Positions 49,315 through 61,791 are shown, numbered from the stretch's first letter. The stretch is DNA of 64,000 nt from Pseudocitrobacter corydidari (GCF_021172065.1 NZ_CP087880.1:2642583-2706582), one strand, 5' to 3'. Numbers and translations are program-made. The notes: a model not told the origin generated them from the sequence alone.

Positions 49315-50163
49315 TCACGCCCGATAAAAAGGCTTATCCCCCAGAATCGTCGCCCGATGCATAATCCGCCGCTGCGGCAAATAATCGGCATTGGCATAGT
49401 GCTGCGTGACGCGGTTATCCCAAATCGCCACATCGTTCGGCTGCCAGCGCCAGCGCACCTGAAACTCCGGTTTCGTGACGTGCGCAAACAGGAAATTCAG
49501 CAGCGCCTCGCTCTCTTTCTCCGACACATCCACAATGCGCGTCGTAAAGCCTTCATTGACGAACAACGCCTGCTTACCGGTTACCGGATGCGTGCGCACC
49601 ACCGGATGCAGCAGCGGCGGATGTTTTGCCACCGCTTCCAGCCAGCGCTGATGTTCCTCTTCGGTTTTACGGTATTTGTATTCCTGGAATGACTTTTTGA
49701 AATCGTGCTCCGCCTGCAAGCCGCTTAACAGTTTACGGAACGGCTCAGAAAGCGCCTCCCACGCCGCAATGCCGCTGGTCCACAGCGTATCGCCCCCGGT
49801 GGAGGGCAGCTCTTTTGACGCGAGGATAGCACCCGCAGGCGGCGTTTCGATAAACGTCACATCGGTATGCCAGTTATCGTTATCCGGTGGATTATTGTCA
49901 TGGGTATCCAGAACGATAATTTCCTCTACGCCAGGCGCATGAGGATATACCGGGTGAATATGCAGATCGCCAAATCGCAATGCCAGATCACGCTGGAGCT
50001 CAGGGGTAATCACCTGATTACGCAGGAAAATAACCTGATGACGCAACATCGCATGATAAAGTTGCTCAAACTGGTTATCGTTCAGCGGGCGGGTTAAATC
50101 GACGCCGCTAATTTCGGCACCAATGTATGGCCCCAGCGGGGTGACAGTCAGACGTTCACTCAT
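49315..50163 (-). CDS. tauD: TauD, taurine dioxygenase
   Basis: TauD is an Fe(II)/2-oxoglutarate dioxygenase that hydroxylates taurine to release sulfite and aminoacetaldehyde. The 282-residue product has the facial triad: NWHTDVTF (His-x-Asp) and the distal His in [12 protein letters not shown], plus the 2-oxoglutarate-binding Arg in the final MHRATILG. It is last of tauABCD; its start overlaps the tauC stop by four bases. Confidence 0.97.
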   Translation of the reverse strand: MSERLTVTPLGPYIGAEISGVDLTRPLNDNQFEQLYHAMLRHQVIFLRNQVITPELQRDLALRFGDLHIHPVYPHAPGVEEIIVLDTHDNNPPDNDNWHTDVTFIETPPAGAILASKELPSTGGDTLWTSGIAAWEALSEPFRKLLSGLQAEHDFKKSFQEYKYRKTEEEHQRWLEAVAKHPPLLHPVVRTHPVTGKQALFVNEGFTTRIVDVSEKESEALLNFLFAHVTKPEFQVRWRWQPNDVAIWDNRVTQHYANADYLPQRRIMHRATILGDKPFYRA

Positions 50164-50987
50164 TGCACTTCTCCATGCCAGGGCGTCAGACGACGCTGCA
50201 ACGCGCGCAGCCCCAGTTCTAAAACAAACGCGATAATCGCAATCACCGCAATGCCTGCCAGCACGACGTCGGTTGCTAAAAATTCGCCAGCAGATTGCAC
50301 CATAAAACCTAACCCGCGCGTGGCGGCGATCAGTTCAGCCGCGACCAGCGTCGACCAGCCTACGCCCAGGCCAATACGCAGCCCGGTGAGGATTTCCGGC
50401 AGCGCGCCTGGCAGAATCACATACCACAGCACCTGACGGCGGCTGGCCCCCAGCGACTGCGCAGCCCGAATGCGTACCTGTTGCGCGCTCTTCACGCCGG
50501 CCAATGCCGACATCGCCACAGGGGCGAAAATCGCCAGGTAGATCAGCAAGATCTTCGAGGTTTCTCCGATACCGAACCAGATAACCATCAGCGGCAAATA
50601 GGCCAACGGCGGCACCGGACGGTAAAGCTCAATGATCGGATCCAGAATGCCGCGCACCGTGGCGTTGAGGCCCATCGCGATCCCAACAGGAACGCCAATG
50701 AATACAGCCGCCAGCAGCGCGACCAGAATACGGGCCAGGCTCGCGGAAAGGTGTTGCCACAGCGTGGCATCCATAAAGCCCTGCGGCCCGGCAATGACGA
50801 TCAGTTTTTGCAGCACCTGCCCCGGCGGCGGCAGAAACAGCGGGCTGATAAGTTGCAGGGCAGCCACGCCCCACCACACCGTTAACAGCACCAGCAGCGT
50901 CGCCAGGCTTAGGGTAATCTGGCGGGAGAGCGGCCAGCGCCATTTCAGCGTTTTCAGGCGCGGTTTGTCATTAGCCACGACGCTCAT
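50160..50987 (-). CDS. tauC: TauC, taurine ABC transporter permease
   Basis: TauC is the inner-membrane permease of the taurine importer. The 275 residues hold about six helices and the EAA loop ([39 protein letters not shown] region). It overlaps tauB by four bases at its start and tauD by four bases at its end, so the operon is tightly coupled. Confidence 0.96.
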   Translation of the reverse strand: MSVVANDKPRLKTLKWRWPLSRQITLSLATLLVLLTVWWGVAALQLISPLFLPPPGQVLQKLIVIAGPQGFMDATLWQHLSASLARILVALLAAVFIGVPVGIAMGLNATVRGILDPIIELYRPVPPLAYLPLMVIWFGIGETSKILLIYLAIFAPVAMSALAGVKSAQQVRIRAAQSLGASRRQVLWYVILPGALPEILTGLRIGLGVGWSTLVAAELIAATRGLGFMVQSAGEFLATDVVLAGIAVIAIIAFVLELGLRALQRRLTPWHGEVQ

Positions 50988-51751
50988 GAGAAGGCCTCCC
51001 GTTGTTCAAATACGCGACTCAGAACGTACTCGCGCATGGCGATAAACTGCGGATCAGATTTAATGCTGCGGCAGGACTCCCCGGCAACATAACGACGAGC
51101 AAACTCCAGCGGCAGACGCTCCAGCACCCTTCCCGGCCCCGGCGACAGCAGCACCAGCTCGGTCGCCAAAAAGACCGCTTCTTCTATATCGTGCGTAATC
51201 AGCATGACCTGCTTGCCGGTGTCATTCCACAGCTTCAGCAGCAGGGTTTGCATCTGTTCGCGGGTAAAGGCATCCAGCGCCCCGAACGGTTCATCCAGCA
51301 AAAGTAGCTGCGGATTTGCGGCCAGCGCCCGGGCGATACCCACGCGCTGACGCTGGCCGCCGGAAAGCTGCCAGATAAAGCGTTTTTCTGCGCCTTCCAG
51401 CCCCACTTTCTTCAGCATTTCGCGGGCGATTTCCAGCCGTTCGGCCTTCACCATTCCGCTCAACTGAAGACCCAGCGCGATGTTGTCCTGTACGTTGCGC
51501 CACGGCAGCAGCCCTTCGTTCTGGAAGACCACACCGCGCTCTGCGCCCGGCCCTTCGACACGTTTTCCACCCAGCGTGATGCTGCCCTGCTGATACGGTA
51601 CAAATCCGGCAATCAGGTTCAGCAGCGTGGTTTTGCCACAGCCTGACGGGCCGAGCACCACCAGCAGTTCACCGCTGTCCAGCGTGAGATTGATGTCCTC
51701 CAGCGCCGGTTTGCCGCCGTAATCGGCATAAAGATGAGAAAGTTGCAGCAT
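50984..51751 (-). CDS. tauB: TauB, taurine ABC transporter ATPase
   Basis: TauB powers taurine import. The ATG at 51751 (GGAG upstream) gives 255 residues as in E. coli; a GTG at 51754 is in frame but less likely. Walker [14 protein letters not shown], the ABC signature LSGGQRQR and Walker [13 protein letters not shown] are present. It lies 10 bp downstream of tauA. Confidence 0.96.
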   Translation of the reverse strand: MLQLSHLYADYGGKPALEDINLTLDSGELLVVLGPSGCGKTTLLNLIAGFVPYQQGSITLGGKRVEGPGAERGVVFQNEGLLPWRNVQDNIALGLQLSGMVKAERLEIAREMLKKVGLEGAEKRFIWQLSGGQRQRVGIARALAANPQLLLLDEPFGALDAFTREQMQTLLLKLWNDTGKQVMLITHDIEEAVFLATELVLLSPGPGRVLERLPLEFARRYVAGESCRSIKSDPQFIAMREYVLSRVFEQREAFS

Positions 51752-51761
51752 CACAAACTCC

Positions 51762-52724
51762 TTATTTCACAAAGCGGTCGGTCACGTACTGGCTGTAATC
51801 CGTCGCCGCCGCAGGCACTTTGCCCTGCGCTTTGAGGAACTCGGCGGTGTCAATAATCGCCTTGTTAACCGGGCCGTTCAGCTCTTTCACCTGCTGGTCT
51901 GCGGTGAGATAGGTATTGCCCTTCACCAGCCCCGGAACATCCGCTTCCGGTACACCGCTTAAGCGCGCCAGTTTGCTGATGTTATCCGGCTGTTTCAGCC
52001 AGGCTTCCGGGTTATCGATATAACCGCGCTGGGCATCAATGGCGCTTTTCGCGAAGGCGCGCACCACGTCAGGATGCTTCTCGGCGAAATCTTTACGCAC
52101 CACCCAAACATCAAGCGTTGGCGAGCCCCACTGGCCCACTTTTTCGGAATCGGTCAGCACGGTGCCGTCTTTTTCCAGCTCGTTCACCGCCGGTGCCCAG
52201 ACGTATGCGCCATCGATATCACCGCGCTGCCAGGCGGCAATAATCGCCGGTGGCTGCAGGTTAAGAATTTGCACCTGGCCTGGCTTAATGCCCCAGTGTT
52301 TCAGCGCGGCCAGCAGGCTGTAGTGGGTGGTGGAGATAAACGGCACAGCAATACGTTTACCAATTAAATCTTCCGGTTTGGTGATGTTTTTCTTTACCAC
52401 CAGCGCTTCGGAATTACCAAGCTGCGAGGCGAGCAGGAACACTTCAATCGGCACCTGCTGACTGGCGGCCACCGCCAGCGGACTGGAACCCAGGTTGCCA
52501 ATCTGAACATCGCCGGAAGCCAGCGCGCGAACGATGCTCGCGCCGCTGTCGAATTTGCGCCAGTCAGGTTTTGCGCCACTCAGTTTGCTAAAGGTGTCAT
52601 CCGCCTGTGCGACTTTCGCCGGTTCGGCGGAAGTCTGGTATGCGATGGTAACGTCCACGGCCTGCGCCTGAAATGCGATCAGTGCTGCGGCGGCGAAGAG
52701 TGAAATACGCGATGAAATTGCCAT
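51762..52724 (-). CDS. tauA: TauA, taurine-binding periplasmic protein
   Basis: TauA captures taurine and related sulfonates for TauBC. The 320-residue precursor has a signal peptide ([22 protein letters not shown]). The mature part has [16 protein letters not shown] and the [13 protein letters not shown] segment of sulfonate-binding proteins. It is first of tauABCD. In E. coli the operon needs Cbl and CysB under sulfate limitation; the 52725-52867 region upstream is AT-rich, but I could not mark a specific site. Confidence 0.95.
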   Translation of the reverse strand: MAISSRISLFAAAALIAFQAQAVDVTIAYQTSAEPAKVAQADDTFSKLSGAKPDWRKFDSGASIVRALASGDVQIGNLGSSPLAVAASQQVPIEVFLLASQLGNSEALVVKKNITKPEDLIGKRIAVPFISTTHYSLLAALKHWGIKPGQVQILNLQPPAIIAAWQRGDIDGAYVWAPAVNELEKDGTVLTDSEKVGQWGSPTLDVWVVRKDFAEKHPDVVRAFAKSAIDAQRGYIDNPEAWLKQPDNISKLARLSGVPEADVPGLVKGNTYLTADQQVKELNGPVNKAIIDTAEFLKAQGKVPAAATDYSQYVTDRFVK

Positions 52725-52867
52725 TGTCTGCTCCCTCTGTGTCTTGTTATGGGTGCAGTATTTCCGGGCGCGGAATTTTGTTAAAGGAATTAAAACGTCT
52801 TGTTAATGCCTTTTCGTTTTTAGAAAAAAAATGGGATTAGATAGATAAGATATGAGTAAGGGAAATG

Positions 52868-52891
52868 TCGGATGGCGATAGTGCCATCCGA
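52868..52891. repeat. REP-like hairpin between mmuM and tauA
   Basis: TCGGATGGC pairs perfectly with GCCATCCGA around GATAGT, followed by TAAGGGC. It is a degenerate REP or terminator-like element seven bases after the mmuM stop, on the side toward tauA. Confidence 0.6.
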
Positions 52892-52897
52892 TAAGGG

Positions 52898-53830
52898 CTA
52901 ACGAAGGCGTTTCAATGCTGCGATATCCGCAGGCGTCGTGCGGCAGCAGCCGCCAATCAACCGCGCCCCCGCCGCCTGCCACTGCGGTAAATGGTGCGCT
53001 AAGGTATCGCACGCCTCGCCGTGGTGGTGCCAGGTTTTACTCACCGCGTCATAATGCTCGCCGGAGTTGGGATAAACCACCAGCGGCAGCGGCGTCAGGC
53101 TATGCAGATGGCGTAGCGCGTCGTTAGTTTTCTCCAGCGCGATACAGTTAATGCCTACCGCAATCACCTGCGGGTAACGGGCCAGCGTGGCGATCACATC
53201 ACACAGCGGTGTGCCATCGCTGAGGTGCTGCGCATCGCGCAGGGTGAACGAAAACCAGGCGCGCGCCGTCGGGTACGCCGTGAGCAGCTCCGCCAGCGCC
53301 GAAATCTCCGCAAACGACGGCAGCGTTTCGCAGGCCAGCAAATCGGCCCCCGCCTCCAGCAACGCTTCTACGCGAGGGCGATGAAATGCCTGAAACTCTT
53401 CCGCGCTGCGCTGATAATCACCGCGATATTCCGACCCATCCGCCAGATACGCGCCATACGGCCCAACCGAGCCGGCCACCAGCAACGTTCCCGCCTGCGG
53501 ATTTTCCGCCAGATATAATTCTCGCGCTTCTTGTGCCAACGCAACGCTGCGGGCAATCAACGCACGAGACTGCGCTTCATCCAGCCCACGCGCGGCAAAG
53601 CCTGCGGGGGTCGCCTGATAGCTGGCGGTGATCGCCACTCGCGCCCCGGCGCGGAAATAGTCGAGATGCACATCGCGAATCAGCGTTGGGTTTTCCATCA
53701 ACACTTTCGCCGACCACAGGCTATCGGCCAGATTACAGCCGCGCCCTTCCAGCTCGGTGGCCATTGCGCCATCCAGCAACACAAACGGCTCAGCGTCGAG
53801 AATGGCGGTTAACGGGTTACTCTGCGACAT
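52898..53830 (-). CDS. mmuM: MmuM, homocysteine S-methyltransferase
   Basis: MmuM transfers a methyl group from S-methylmethionine (or SAM) to homocysteine, giving methionine. The 310-residue product has the zinc-binding cysteines in VGINCIALE and [14 protein letters not shown] and the N-terminal [14 protein letters not shown]. It overlaps mmuP by 14 bases, so the two are cotranscribed and probably coupled. Confidence 0.96.
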   Translation of the reverse strand: MSQSNPLTAILDAEPFVLLDGAMATELEGRGCNLADSLWSAKVLMENPTLIRDVHLDYFRAGARVAITASYQATPAGFAARGLDEAQSRALIARSVALAQEARELYLAENPQAGTLLVAGSVGPYGAYLADGSEYRGDYQRSAEEFQAFHRPRVEALLEAGADLLACETLPSFAEISALAELLTAYPTARAWFSFTLRDAQHLSDGTPLCDVIATLARYPQVIAVGINCIALEKTNDALRHLHSLTPLPLVVYPNSGEHYDAVSKTWHHHGEACDTLAHHLPQWQAAGARLIGGCCRTTPADIAALKRLR

Positions 53831-55223
53831 GTTGGATCTCCTGAACAGGCTGACGGGAACGCGTCAAATAATAAGCGCCATAACACAGCGCAACAAACGG
53901 CAGGCCGCAATAGAGCGCGATTCGCTGGCTCGGGTCAAATGCCAGGCCCACACAGGCGACCAGACAAAGGATAAAGCCCAGCACCGGCACCAGCGGATAC
54001 CACGGCGCGCGGTACTGCAGTTCGCTAAGCGCCCGGCCCTGTTGCAGATGGCGGCGACGGAAGACAAAGTGCGAGGCACAAATGCTGAGCCACACCGCCA
54101 CCACGGCAAAACCGGAAATCGCCGACAGCGCAACAAACACCGTATCCGGCGCGATGATGCTGGAAAACAGCGCCAGAACGCCGCCCAGCATACTGACCGA
54201 CAGCGCCACCAGCGGCACGCCATTTTTGCTGACGCGGGAAAAACAGTGCGGCAGCGTGCGTTCATTCGACAGCGACCACAGCATGCGCCCGGACGCATAA
54301 AGCCCCGAGTTCGCCGCCGACAGGATCGCGGTCAGAATGACAAAATTAAAGATATCTGCCGCATACGGAATACCCACTTTTTCGAAGACCAGCACAAACG
54401 GGCTTTTCTCTACGCCCGCCTGGTGCATGGGGATCAGCGCCGCCAGCACAAAAACGGTACCGATAAAGAAGATGATTAAACGGGCAATGGTGGTGCGAAT
54501 GGCTACCGGGATCACTTTGTGCGGATTTTCCGTTTCCCCGGCGGCGATACCGATAAGCTCGGTGCCGGAGAAGGCGAAGTTTACCGCCACCATGGTCATC
54601 AGGATGGGTAATCCGCCATGTGGGAACCAGCCTTCTGCAGTGAGGTTATGTAACCCCGGCGCGGGTGAACCGTCCTGCATCGGAATAAAACCGAAGATAG
54701 CCGCGCCGCCAAGGATAATAAAGGCAATGATGGTGATGACTTTGATCAGCGAGAACCAGAATTCACCTTCGGCAAAGAAGCGCGTAGAAATAACGTTCAG
54801 GCCGTAAATCAGCACGCAGAACACCAGGCACCACACCCAGATGGGAACCTGCGGGAACCAGTATTGCATACAGAACCCGGCGGCGGTGAAGCTGGAACCC
54901 AGCGCCACCGTCCAGGTGAGCCAGTACAGCCAGGCTACGGTGTAACCGGTAGCCGGGCCGAGATAGCGGGATGCGTAAACATGAAATGCGCCGGTTTCCG
55001 GCATCGCCACGGAGAGCTCGCCGAGGCACTGCATCACCAGCCAGACGACCAGCGCGCCAATCAGATAGGCCAGCAATGTTCCCGCCGCGCCAGTGGTCGA
55101 AATGATATAACCCGTGTTGAAAAACAGCCCTGTGCCAATAACCCCACCCAGCGAAAGCATAATCAGGTGACGCGTTTTCATGGTGCGCTTGAGTTGCCCA
55201 CCTTGTTGTTGTGTTGTTTGCAT
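53817..55223 (-). CDS. mmuP: MmuP, S-methylmethionine permease (APC family)
   Basis: MmuP imports S-methylmethionine for MmuM. The 468-residue protein has about 12 membrane helices and the APC motifs [20 protein letters not shown] and [14 protein letters not shown]. The start at 55223 follows AAGG. MetJ boxes lie immediately upstream, so methionine (SAM) repression is expected. In K-12 the pair lies elsewhere (CP4-6 region); here it adjoins tau genes. Confidence 0.95.
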   Translation of the reverse strand: MQTTQQQGGQLKRTMKTRHLIMLSLGGVIGTGLFFNTGYIISTTGAAGTLLAYLIGALVVWLVMQCLGELSVAMPETGAFHVYASRYLGPATGYTVAWLYWLTWTVALGSSFTAAGFCMQYWFPQVPIWVWCLVFCVLIYGLNVISTRFFAEGEFWFSLIKVITIIAFIILGGAAIFGFIPMQDGSPAPGLHNLTAEGWFPHGGLPILMTMVAVNFAFSGTELIGIAAGETENPHKVIPVAIRTTIARLIIFFIGTVFVLAALIPMHQAGVEKSPFVLVFEKVGIPYAADIFNFVILTAILSAANSGLYASGRMLWSLSNERTLPHCFSRVSKNGVPLVALSVSMLGGVLALFSSIIAPDTVFVALSAISGFAVVAVWLSICASHFVFRRRHLQQGRALSELQYRAPWYPLVPVLGFILCLVACVGLAFDPSQRIALYCGLPFVALCYGAYYLTRSRQPVQEIQHVAE

Positions 55224-55234
55224 TATGACCTTCT

Positions 55235-55258
55235 AAACGTATGGACATCTAAACATCC
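55235..55258. promoter_or_regulatory. Tandem MetJ boxes upstream of mmuPM
   Basis: Three adjacent 8-bp units, AAACGTAT, GGACATCT and AAACATCC, resemble the MetJ half-operator AGACGTCT (about 6, 6 and 5 of 8 matches by eye). They lie 12-35 bp upstream of the mmuP ATG. MetJ with SAM binds such tandem sites cooperatively. Confidence 0.75.
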
Positions 55259-55321
55259 AGATGATGGTGTTGTTATACCGCGTATGGTGGGGAAATGCAA
55301 AATGGGGGGTTTGGTGAGGAT

Positions 55322-56319
55322 TGCCGGATGCGCTGCGCTTATCCGGCCTACGGGTCAGGCTTTGTGTGGGGGAAACCGCCGGGTGGCGGCTGCGCCTTAC
55401 CCGGCCTATGGGTCGGGCTTTGTAGGCCTGATAAGCGAAGCGCCATCAGGCATCGTGCTGGCGAAACTGCCGGGTGGCGGCTGCGCTTTACCCGGCCTAC
55501 GGGTCGGGCTTTGTAGGCCTGATAAGCGAAGCGCCATCAGGCATCGTGCTGGCGAAACTGCCGGGTGGCGGCTGCGCCTTACCCGGCCTACAGGTCGGGC
55601 TTTGTAGGTCTGATAAGCAAAGCGCCATCAGGCATCGTGCTGGCGAAACTGCCGGGTGGCGGCTGCGCCTTACCCGGCCTACGGGTCGGGCCTTGTAGGC
55701 CTGATAAGCGAAGCGCCATCAGGCATCGTGCTGGCGAAACTGCCGGGTGGCGGCTGCGCCTTACCCGGCCTACGGGTCGGGCTTTGTAGGCCTGATAAGC
55801 GAAGCGCCATCAGGCATCGTGCTGGCGAAACTGCCGGGTGGCGGCTGCGCCTTACCCGGCCCATGGGTCGGGCTTTGTAGGCCTGATAAGCAAAGCGCCA
55901 TCAGGCATCGTGCTGGCGAAACTGCCGGGTGGCGGCTGCGCCTTACCCGGCCTACGGGTCGGGCCTTGTAGGCCTGATAAGCGAAGCGCCATCAGGCATC
56001 GTGCTGGCGAAACTGCCGGGTGGCGGCTGCGCCTTACCCGGCCCATGGGTCGGGCTTTGTAGGCCTGATAAGCGAAGCGCCATCAGGCATCGTGCTGGCG
56101 AAACTGCCGGGTGGCGGCTGCGCCTTACCCGGCCTACGGGTCGGGCCTTGTAGGCCTGATAAGCGAAGCGCCATCAGGCATCGTGCTGGCGAAACTGCCG
56201 GGTGGCGGCTGCGCCTTACCCGGCCTACGGGTCGGGCTTTGTAGGCCTGATAAGCGAAGCGCCATCAGGCATCGTGCTGGCGAAACTGCCGGGTGGCGGC
56301 TGCGCCTTACCCGGCCTAC
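55322..56319. repeat. Tandem array of 91-bp REP (BIME) units between mmuP and roxA
   Basis: Units start with CCGGGTGGCGGC at 55379, 55470, 55561, 55652, 55743, 55834, 55925, 56016, 56107 and 56198, exactly 91 bp apart; a partial eleventh starts at 56289 and a degenerate one precedes the first. Each unit holds two facing hairpins, one of the GCCGGGTAAGG/CCACCCGGC type and one of the GTAGGCCTGATAAG/GCCATCAGGC type. Units differ at only a few positions. The many short ORFs inside are by-products of the repeat. The array starts about 60 bp past the MetJ boxes and ends 19 bp before the roxA stop. Confidence 0.97.
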
Positions 56320-56337
56320 TGATAATCGGACGCTATA

Positions 56338-57459
56338 TTACTCGTCGAAGAACCAATACCCCTGATTAATCAACGCCGTCAGCTCTTCAGCGAACACCGG
56401 GTTGGTTAACGCCTCGCCCAGCTCAGCCTTACCAAGCGTGGTGTAGCGGGAGAGCGCATCTGCCGCCGCCGCATCGCTGACGTCCAGCGGTTCGCTGTTG
56501 ACGAACACGCTGCCGCTCACGCTCAGCACACGCAGCCCGTTCAAACGCACCAGCGTTTCTCCGCCCATCAGCGCGTCGACCACTTCCTGCGGCTCGTACG
56601 GCGGCTCTGCCGGAGCGATATCCAGCTCATGACGCGGCGTAGTCACAAAGCTACCAAACCACTGTTTAAAATCGTCCGGCTTGCTGATCATCTCGATCAT
56701 CATTCCGCGCAGGCGCTCAAGCTCATACTCTTCGATGCGGCCAGCGTGTTCGCGTACGGTGAGATCCGGATCGCTGTAGTGTTCGCTGCCGAGATCGTTT
56801 TCCAGCGCGTAATCCGCGAAACTGCTGATCAGATCGCGTCCGTTTGGCCCACGGAAGCCGACGGAATAGTTCAGCGCCGTTTCGTGGGTAAAGCCGTCGT
56901 GCGGGAATCCTGGCGGAATATAGAGAATATCGCCCGGCTCCAGATCTTCATCGATGATCGGCTCAAACGGATCGACGTGCAGCAGCGCCGGATGCGGGCA
57001 GAACTGACGCATCGGCAGTTTGTCACCCACGCGCCAGCGACGGCTGCCCATGCCCTGAATAATAAACACATCATACTGATCGATATGCGGGCCCACGCCG
57101 CCGCCCGGCACGGAGAAGGAGATCATTAAATCGTCCAGACGCCAGTCCGGCAGGACACGGAAAGGACGCACCAGCTCCGCAGACGGTTCGTGCCAGTGGT
57201 TCACCGCTTGCGCCAGCAGCGACCAGCCCGTCTCACCTAAGCCATCGAAATGCTCAAACGGGCCATTGCTCGCCTGCCATTTTCCGTTGGCATGGCTTAC
57301 CAGTCGGCTGTCGACTTCGGGTTCCATCGCCAGGCCAGCCAGTTCATCCGGGGTGATCGGATCAACAAAGTCAGCGAACGCTTTCTTCAGTACAACAGGT
57401 TTTTTCTGCCAGTATTTCTCAAGAAACTCCGGCCAGTTAAGGTTAAGTTGATAAGCCAT
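56338..57459 (-). CDS. roxA: RoxA, ribosomal protein uL16 arginine 3-hydroxylase
   Basis: RoxA (YcfD) is an Fe(II)/2-oxoglutarate JmjC-type oxygenase that hydroxylates an arginine of ribosomal protein L16. The 373-residue product has the E. coli length and iron ligands His125-x-Asp127 in GPHIDQYDVF and His187 in PPGFPHDGF. Dimerisation and winged-helix parts follow. In K-12 roxA lies next to phoQ and pepT, far from tau and hemB. Here its 3' end faces the 91-bp array, so this is a possible synteny break. Confidence 0.96.
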   Translation of the reverse strand: MAYQLNLNWPEFLEKYWQKKPVVLKKAFADFVDPITPDELAGLAMEPEVDSRLVSHANGKWQASNGPFEHFDGLGETGWSLLAQAVNHWHEPSAELVRPFRVLPDWRLDDLMISFSVPGGGVGPHIDQYDVFIIQGMGSRRWRVGDKLPMRQFCPHPALLHVDPFEPIIDEDLEPGDILYIPPGFPHDGFTHETALNYSVGFRGPNGRDLISSFADYALENDLGSEHYSDPDLTVREHAGRIEEYELERLRGMMIEMISKPDDFKQWFGSFVTTPRHELDIAPAEPPYEPQEVVDALMGGETLVRLNGLRVLSVSGSVFVNSEPLDVSDAAAADALSRYTTLGKAELGEALTNPVFAEELTALINQGYWFFDE

Positions 57460-57613
57460 TTTTTCATACCATCAGTGAGCAAACAGGCCTGATTATACGG
57501 AGCAGACGAACAGCGCTGCCTTGTCATGGGTCAATCGCGCGCGATATGCCTGATTGCGCGATTTATGATCCAGATTCATAAACTCTAGCGATTAACCCTG
57601 TCTAATCACATGA

Positions 57614-58657
<1,044 letters not shown>

Positions 58658-58664
58658 ACCGCGC

Positions 58665-58688
58665 GGCCCGGTCTCCGCTGACCGGGCC
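58665..58688. terminator. Hairpin between the aldo/keto reductase and the RND permease
   Basis: GGCCCGGT pairs with ACCGGGCC around CTCCGCTG, seven bases after the reductase stop and eight before the stop of the convergent permease gene. No strong T-tract follows. Confidence 0.55.
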
Positions 58689-58695
58689 AAACCGG

Positions 58696-61600
58696 TTATG
58701 CCGCCTTCCCGTGCGCCCACTCGCGTAAACGCTGGAACAGCACATACAGCGCAGGGATAAACACAATTCCCACCACCGTCGCCACCAGCATGCCGCTGAA
58801 CACGGTGGTACCAATGATGCGGCGGCTTTGCGCTCCGGCCCCCGTCGCCAGCACCATCGGCGTGACGCCAATAATGAACGAGACGGCCGTCATCATCACG
58901 GCACGGAAGCGGCGTGACGCGCCTTCGCGCGCGGCATCCACAATCGACATCCCCTCTTCCCGCCGCGTACGGGCAAACTCGACGATCAGAATGGCGTTTT
59001 TCGCCGCCAGAGCGATTAACAATACCAGACCAATCTGCACATAAACGTCGTTGGCGTACCCGGCAATCCACAACCAGGTGAGCGCACCACCGATAGCGAC
59101 CAGCACCGAGAGCATCACGCTTACTGGCAGCGTCCAGCTTTCGTACTGCGCGACGAGGAACAGCCATGCCATCACCACCGCCGCCAGCACAATCCAGATG
59201 GCCTGATTTCCCGTCTGCTGCTCCTGATAGGAAATGCCGCTCCAGGCGTAGCTGTAACCTTCCGGCAGCGATTCTTCCAGAATCTGCGCCATCGCGGTCA
59301 TGGCGGTGCTGCTGCTGACGCCCGCCGCTGCCGATCCGCTCACCGACACCGATGGAAACTGGTTGTACTGTTGCAGGAATGGCGCGCCGACGGTTGGCGT
59401 GATGGTCACGAGGTTGCTCAGGCGCACGCGATCGCCGCCGGTGCTGCGAACGTAGAGCTCGCTGATTTGCTCGGCGCGTTCACGCCACTGCATTTCGTTT
59501 TGCATCACCACGTGATACGAACGGTTGTTGATAGTGAAATCCCCGGCGCGAGTGCCGCCGAAAGCCGTTTGCAGGCTATTAAAGATTTGCGAGACCGGGA
59601 CATCCAGCTGCGCCGCGCGCTCGCGGTCAACGGTGAGCGTCAACTGCGGCACGTTGCTGCTCCAGGTGGTGAAGACCCGGTTTAGTTGCGCATGCTGATT
59701 AGCTTTGCGCAGCACCTGCTGAGTCACTTTCTCCAGTTCATCCGGCGACTGTCCGGCCTGCGCCTGAATACGCAAGTCGAAACCGGATGCATTACCCAAC
59801 CCCGGCAACGTGGCGGGTGCGAAGGTCATAATGGTCGCTTCCGGTAGCGCAAAAAGCTGCTGCTGAAGCGACGCCATCACCGCCTCCAGCGGCGCGCGCT
59901 CGTGCCACTCTTTCAGCATGACGGACATAAACCCGCCACTCGATGCGGTGGTGCCATTGAGAATATTAAAACCAGAAACCTGAATAACGTCACTCACCGC
60001 CGGGTTCGCGGCGATAATCTGACGTGCCTGCGCCATCACGGCTTCCGTGCGCTCAAGCGATGCGGAATCCGGTAACTGCACGCTGGCAAAGAAGTAGCCC
60101 TGATCTTCCTGCGGCAGAAAACCTTTCGGCATGCTGCTGAAACAAAACGCAGTGACCGCCGCCGCAACGCCTATCGCCAGCAATGCCAGCAGCGGGCGCA
60201 GATTGAACAGCCCCACCAACCGAACATAAACGCGGCGCGTGGCTTCCAGCCCACGATTAAACCCACGGAATATCAGCGCCGGACGCTCAGCGCGCGGGCG
60301 AAGCAATAATGCGCACAGGGCGGGCGTGAGCGTCAACGCCACCAGGCTCGACAACACCACCGCCGCCGACAGCGTAACGGCAAACTGACGATACAGTTCG
60401 CCAACGATCCCCGGCAGCAAGGCTACCGGCACAAACACCGCCAGCAATACCAGCGACGTGGCGATCACTGGCCCGGCGATTTGCTGCAACGCTTTCGCCG
60501 TGGCGTCCCGGCGATTCATGCCTTCTGCCATAAGCGATTCCACATTTTCGACAACCACAATGGCATCGTCCACGACCATGGTCAGCGCCAGGATAATCGC
60601 GAATAGACTCAATGTATTGGCGGTATACCCCAGCAGATAAAGAACCGCAAAGGTCCCCACCAGCGATACAGGGATCGCCAGTGCAACAATGAATGTCGCC
60701 CGCCAGCTTTGCAGAAACAGCGAAACCACGACCACAACCGCCAGCAGCGTGAGCGCCAGCGATACCCCAATCTCTTTTATCGTCGCCGCGACAAAACGGG
60801 TGGTATCGAATTTCACTTCATAGGTTAAATCCGCCGGGAAACGCGCGCCCAGCCGTTCCAGCTCGGCACGCACGCTTTCCGCTACGTTAAGCGCATTCGC
60901 CGACGGCGTAGGGTAAATACCGAGATAGGCAGAATCGTGGCCATTCAGCTGCGCGCCTGCGTTATAGTTGCGCGCGCCCAGTTCGATGGTTGCTACATCT
61001 TCCAGCCGCACGCGCTGGCCGTTTTCGCCGGTACGCACAATGATATGGCGAAACGCTTCAACCTCATTAAGTCGCCCCAGCCCTTTGATGGTCAAGGTCT
61101 GCTGCTGACCGTTATAGACCGGGGGCGTACCAATTTGCCCGGCAGCACCCTGCACGTTCTGCTCACGCAGCGCCTGCGAAATATCATCGGTCGTAATATT
61201 AAGCGCGTTCATGCGATCCGGACGCAGCCAGATACGCATGCTGTAATCCCTGGCGCCGAACATCTGCACTTGTCCAACACCCGGCAAACGCGCCAGCGCT
61301 TCACGTACCTGGGTACTGGCATAGTTGCTGACAAACTCTGGCGAGTGAGATTGATTCGGTGAATATAAACTCACGCCCATCATCAGATTGGTCGCCCGCT
61401 TACGCACCTGGACGCCATTCTGCTGCGCCTCGGCGGGAAGCTGCGCCAGCGCCTGCGAGACGCGGTTTTGTACGTCAATCGCCGCGAGATCGGGATCGGT
61501 TCCGGCAGCAAAGGTGATGCTAAGGCTGTAGCTGCCTTCATCAGAACTGGTCGATTCCATATAAAGCATATGATCGACGCCATTTAGTTGAGTTTCCAGC

Positions 61601-61791
61601 GGCGTGGCGATAGCTTCTGCTACGTCGGTCGCGCTGGCACCCGGCCAGCTGGCGCTGACGTTAACCACCGGCGGCGTGATTTGCGGATACTGCTCAACCG
61701 GAATGATCTTCAGGGCAATCGCGCCCAGCAGGGTAATCACCAGCGCAATCACCATTGCGAAGCGGGGGCGCTTAATAAAGAAAGTCAGCAT
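58696..61791 (-). CDS. RND multidrug efflux permease (HAE1/AcrB-like)
   Basis: The 1031-residue protein has the HAE1 layout: helix 1 after [13 protein letters not shown], two large periplasmic loops, and a proton-relay pair Asp408-Asp409 in [18 protein letters not shown] of helix 4. The periplasmic segments [22 protein letters not shown] and FMSVMLKEW fit AcrB-type pumps. It is downstream of its adaptor gene with nine bases between. No outer-membrane channel gene is seen; TolC is the likely partner. I do not recognise it as AcrB, AcrD or MdtF itself, nor as OqxB. Substrates are unknown. Confidence 0.88.
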   Translation of the reverse strand: MLTFFIKRPRFAMVIALVITLLGAIALKIIPVEQYPQITPPVVNVSASWPGASATDVAEAIATPLETQLNGVDHMLYMESTSSDEGSYSLSITFAAGTDPDLAAIDVQNRVSQALAQLPAEAQQNGVQVRKRATNLMMGVSLYSPNQSHSPEFVSNYASTQVREALARLPGVGQVQMFGARDYSMRIWLRPDRMNALNITTDDISQALREQNVQGAAGQIGTPPVYNGQQQTLTIKGLGRLNEVEAFRHIIVRTGENGQRVRLEDVATIELGARNYNAGAQLNGHDSAYLGIYPTPSANALNVAESVRAELERLGARFPADLTYEVKFDTTRFVAATIKEIGVSLALTLLAVVVVVSLFLQSWRATFIVALAIPVSLVGTFAVLYLLGYTANTLSLFAIILALTMVVDDAIVVVENVESLMAEGMNRRDATAKALQQIAGPVIATSLVLLAVFVPVALLPGIVGELYRQFAVTLSAAVVLSSLVALTLTPALCALLLRPRAERPALIFRGFNRGLEATRRVYVRLVGLFNLRPLLALLAIGVAAAVTAFCFSSMPKGFLPQEDQGYFFASVQLPDSASLERTEAVMAQARQIIAANPAVSDVIQVSGFNILNGTTASSGGFMSVMLKEWHERAPLEAVMASLQQQLFALPEATIMTFAPATLPGLGNASGFDLRIQAQAGQSPDELEKVTQQVLRKANQHAQLNRVFTTWSSNVPQLTLTVDRERAAQLDVPVSQIFNSLQTAFGGTRAGDFTINNRSYHVVMQNEMQWRERAEQISELYVRSTGGDRVRLSNLVTITPTVGAPFLQQYNQFPSVSVSGSAAAGVSSSTAMTAMAQILEESLPEGYSYAWSGISYQEQQTGNQAIWIVLAAVVMAWLFLVAQYESWTLPVSVMLSVLVAIGGALTWLWIAGYANDVYVQIGLVLLIALAAKNAILIVEFARTRREEGMSIVDAAREGASRRFRAVMMTAVSFIIGVTPMVLATGAGAQSRRIIGTTVFSGMLVATVVGIVFIPALYVLFQRLREWAHGKAA

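Noticed and set aside
55322..56319. CRISPR array
   Set aside because: There are no unique spacers: the whole 91-bp unit repeats, including both hairpins, and no cas genes lie nearby.
55295..56365. Series of 74-residue ORFs with repeated MAAAPYPAYGSG-type starts
   Set aside because: They arise from the 91-bp REP array, whose period is not a multiple of three; no ribosome sites stand out. They are not a repeat-protein family.
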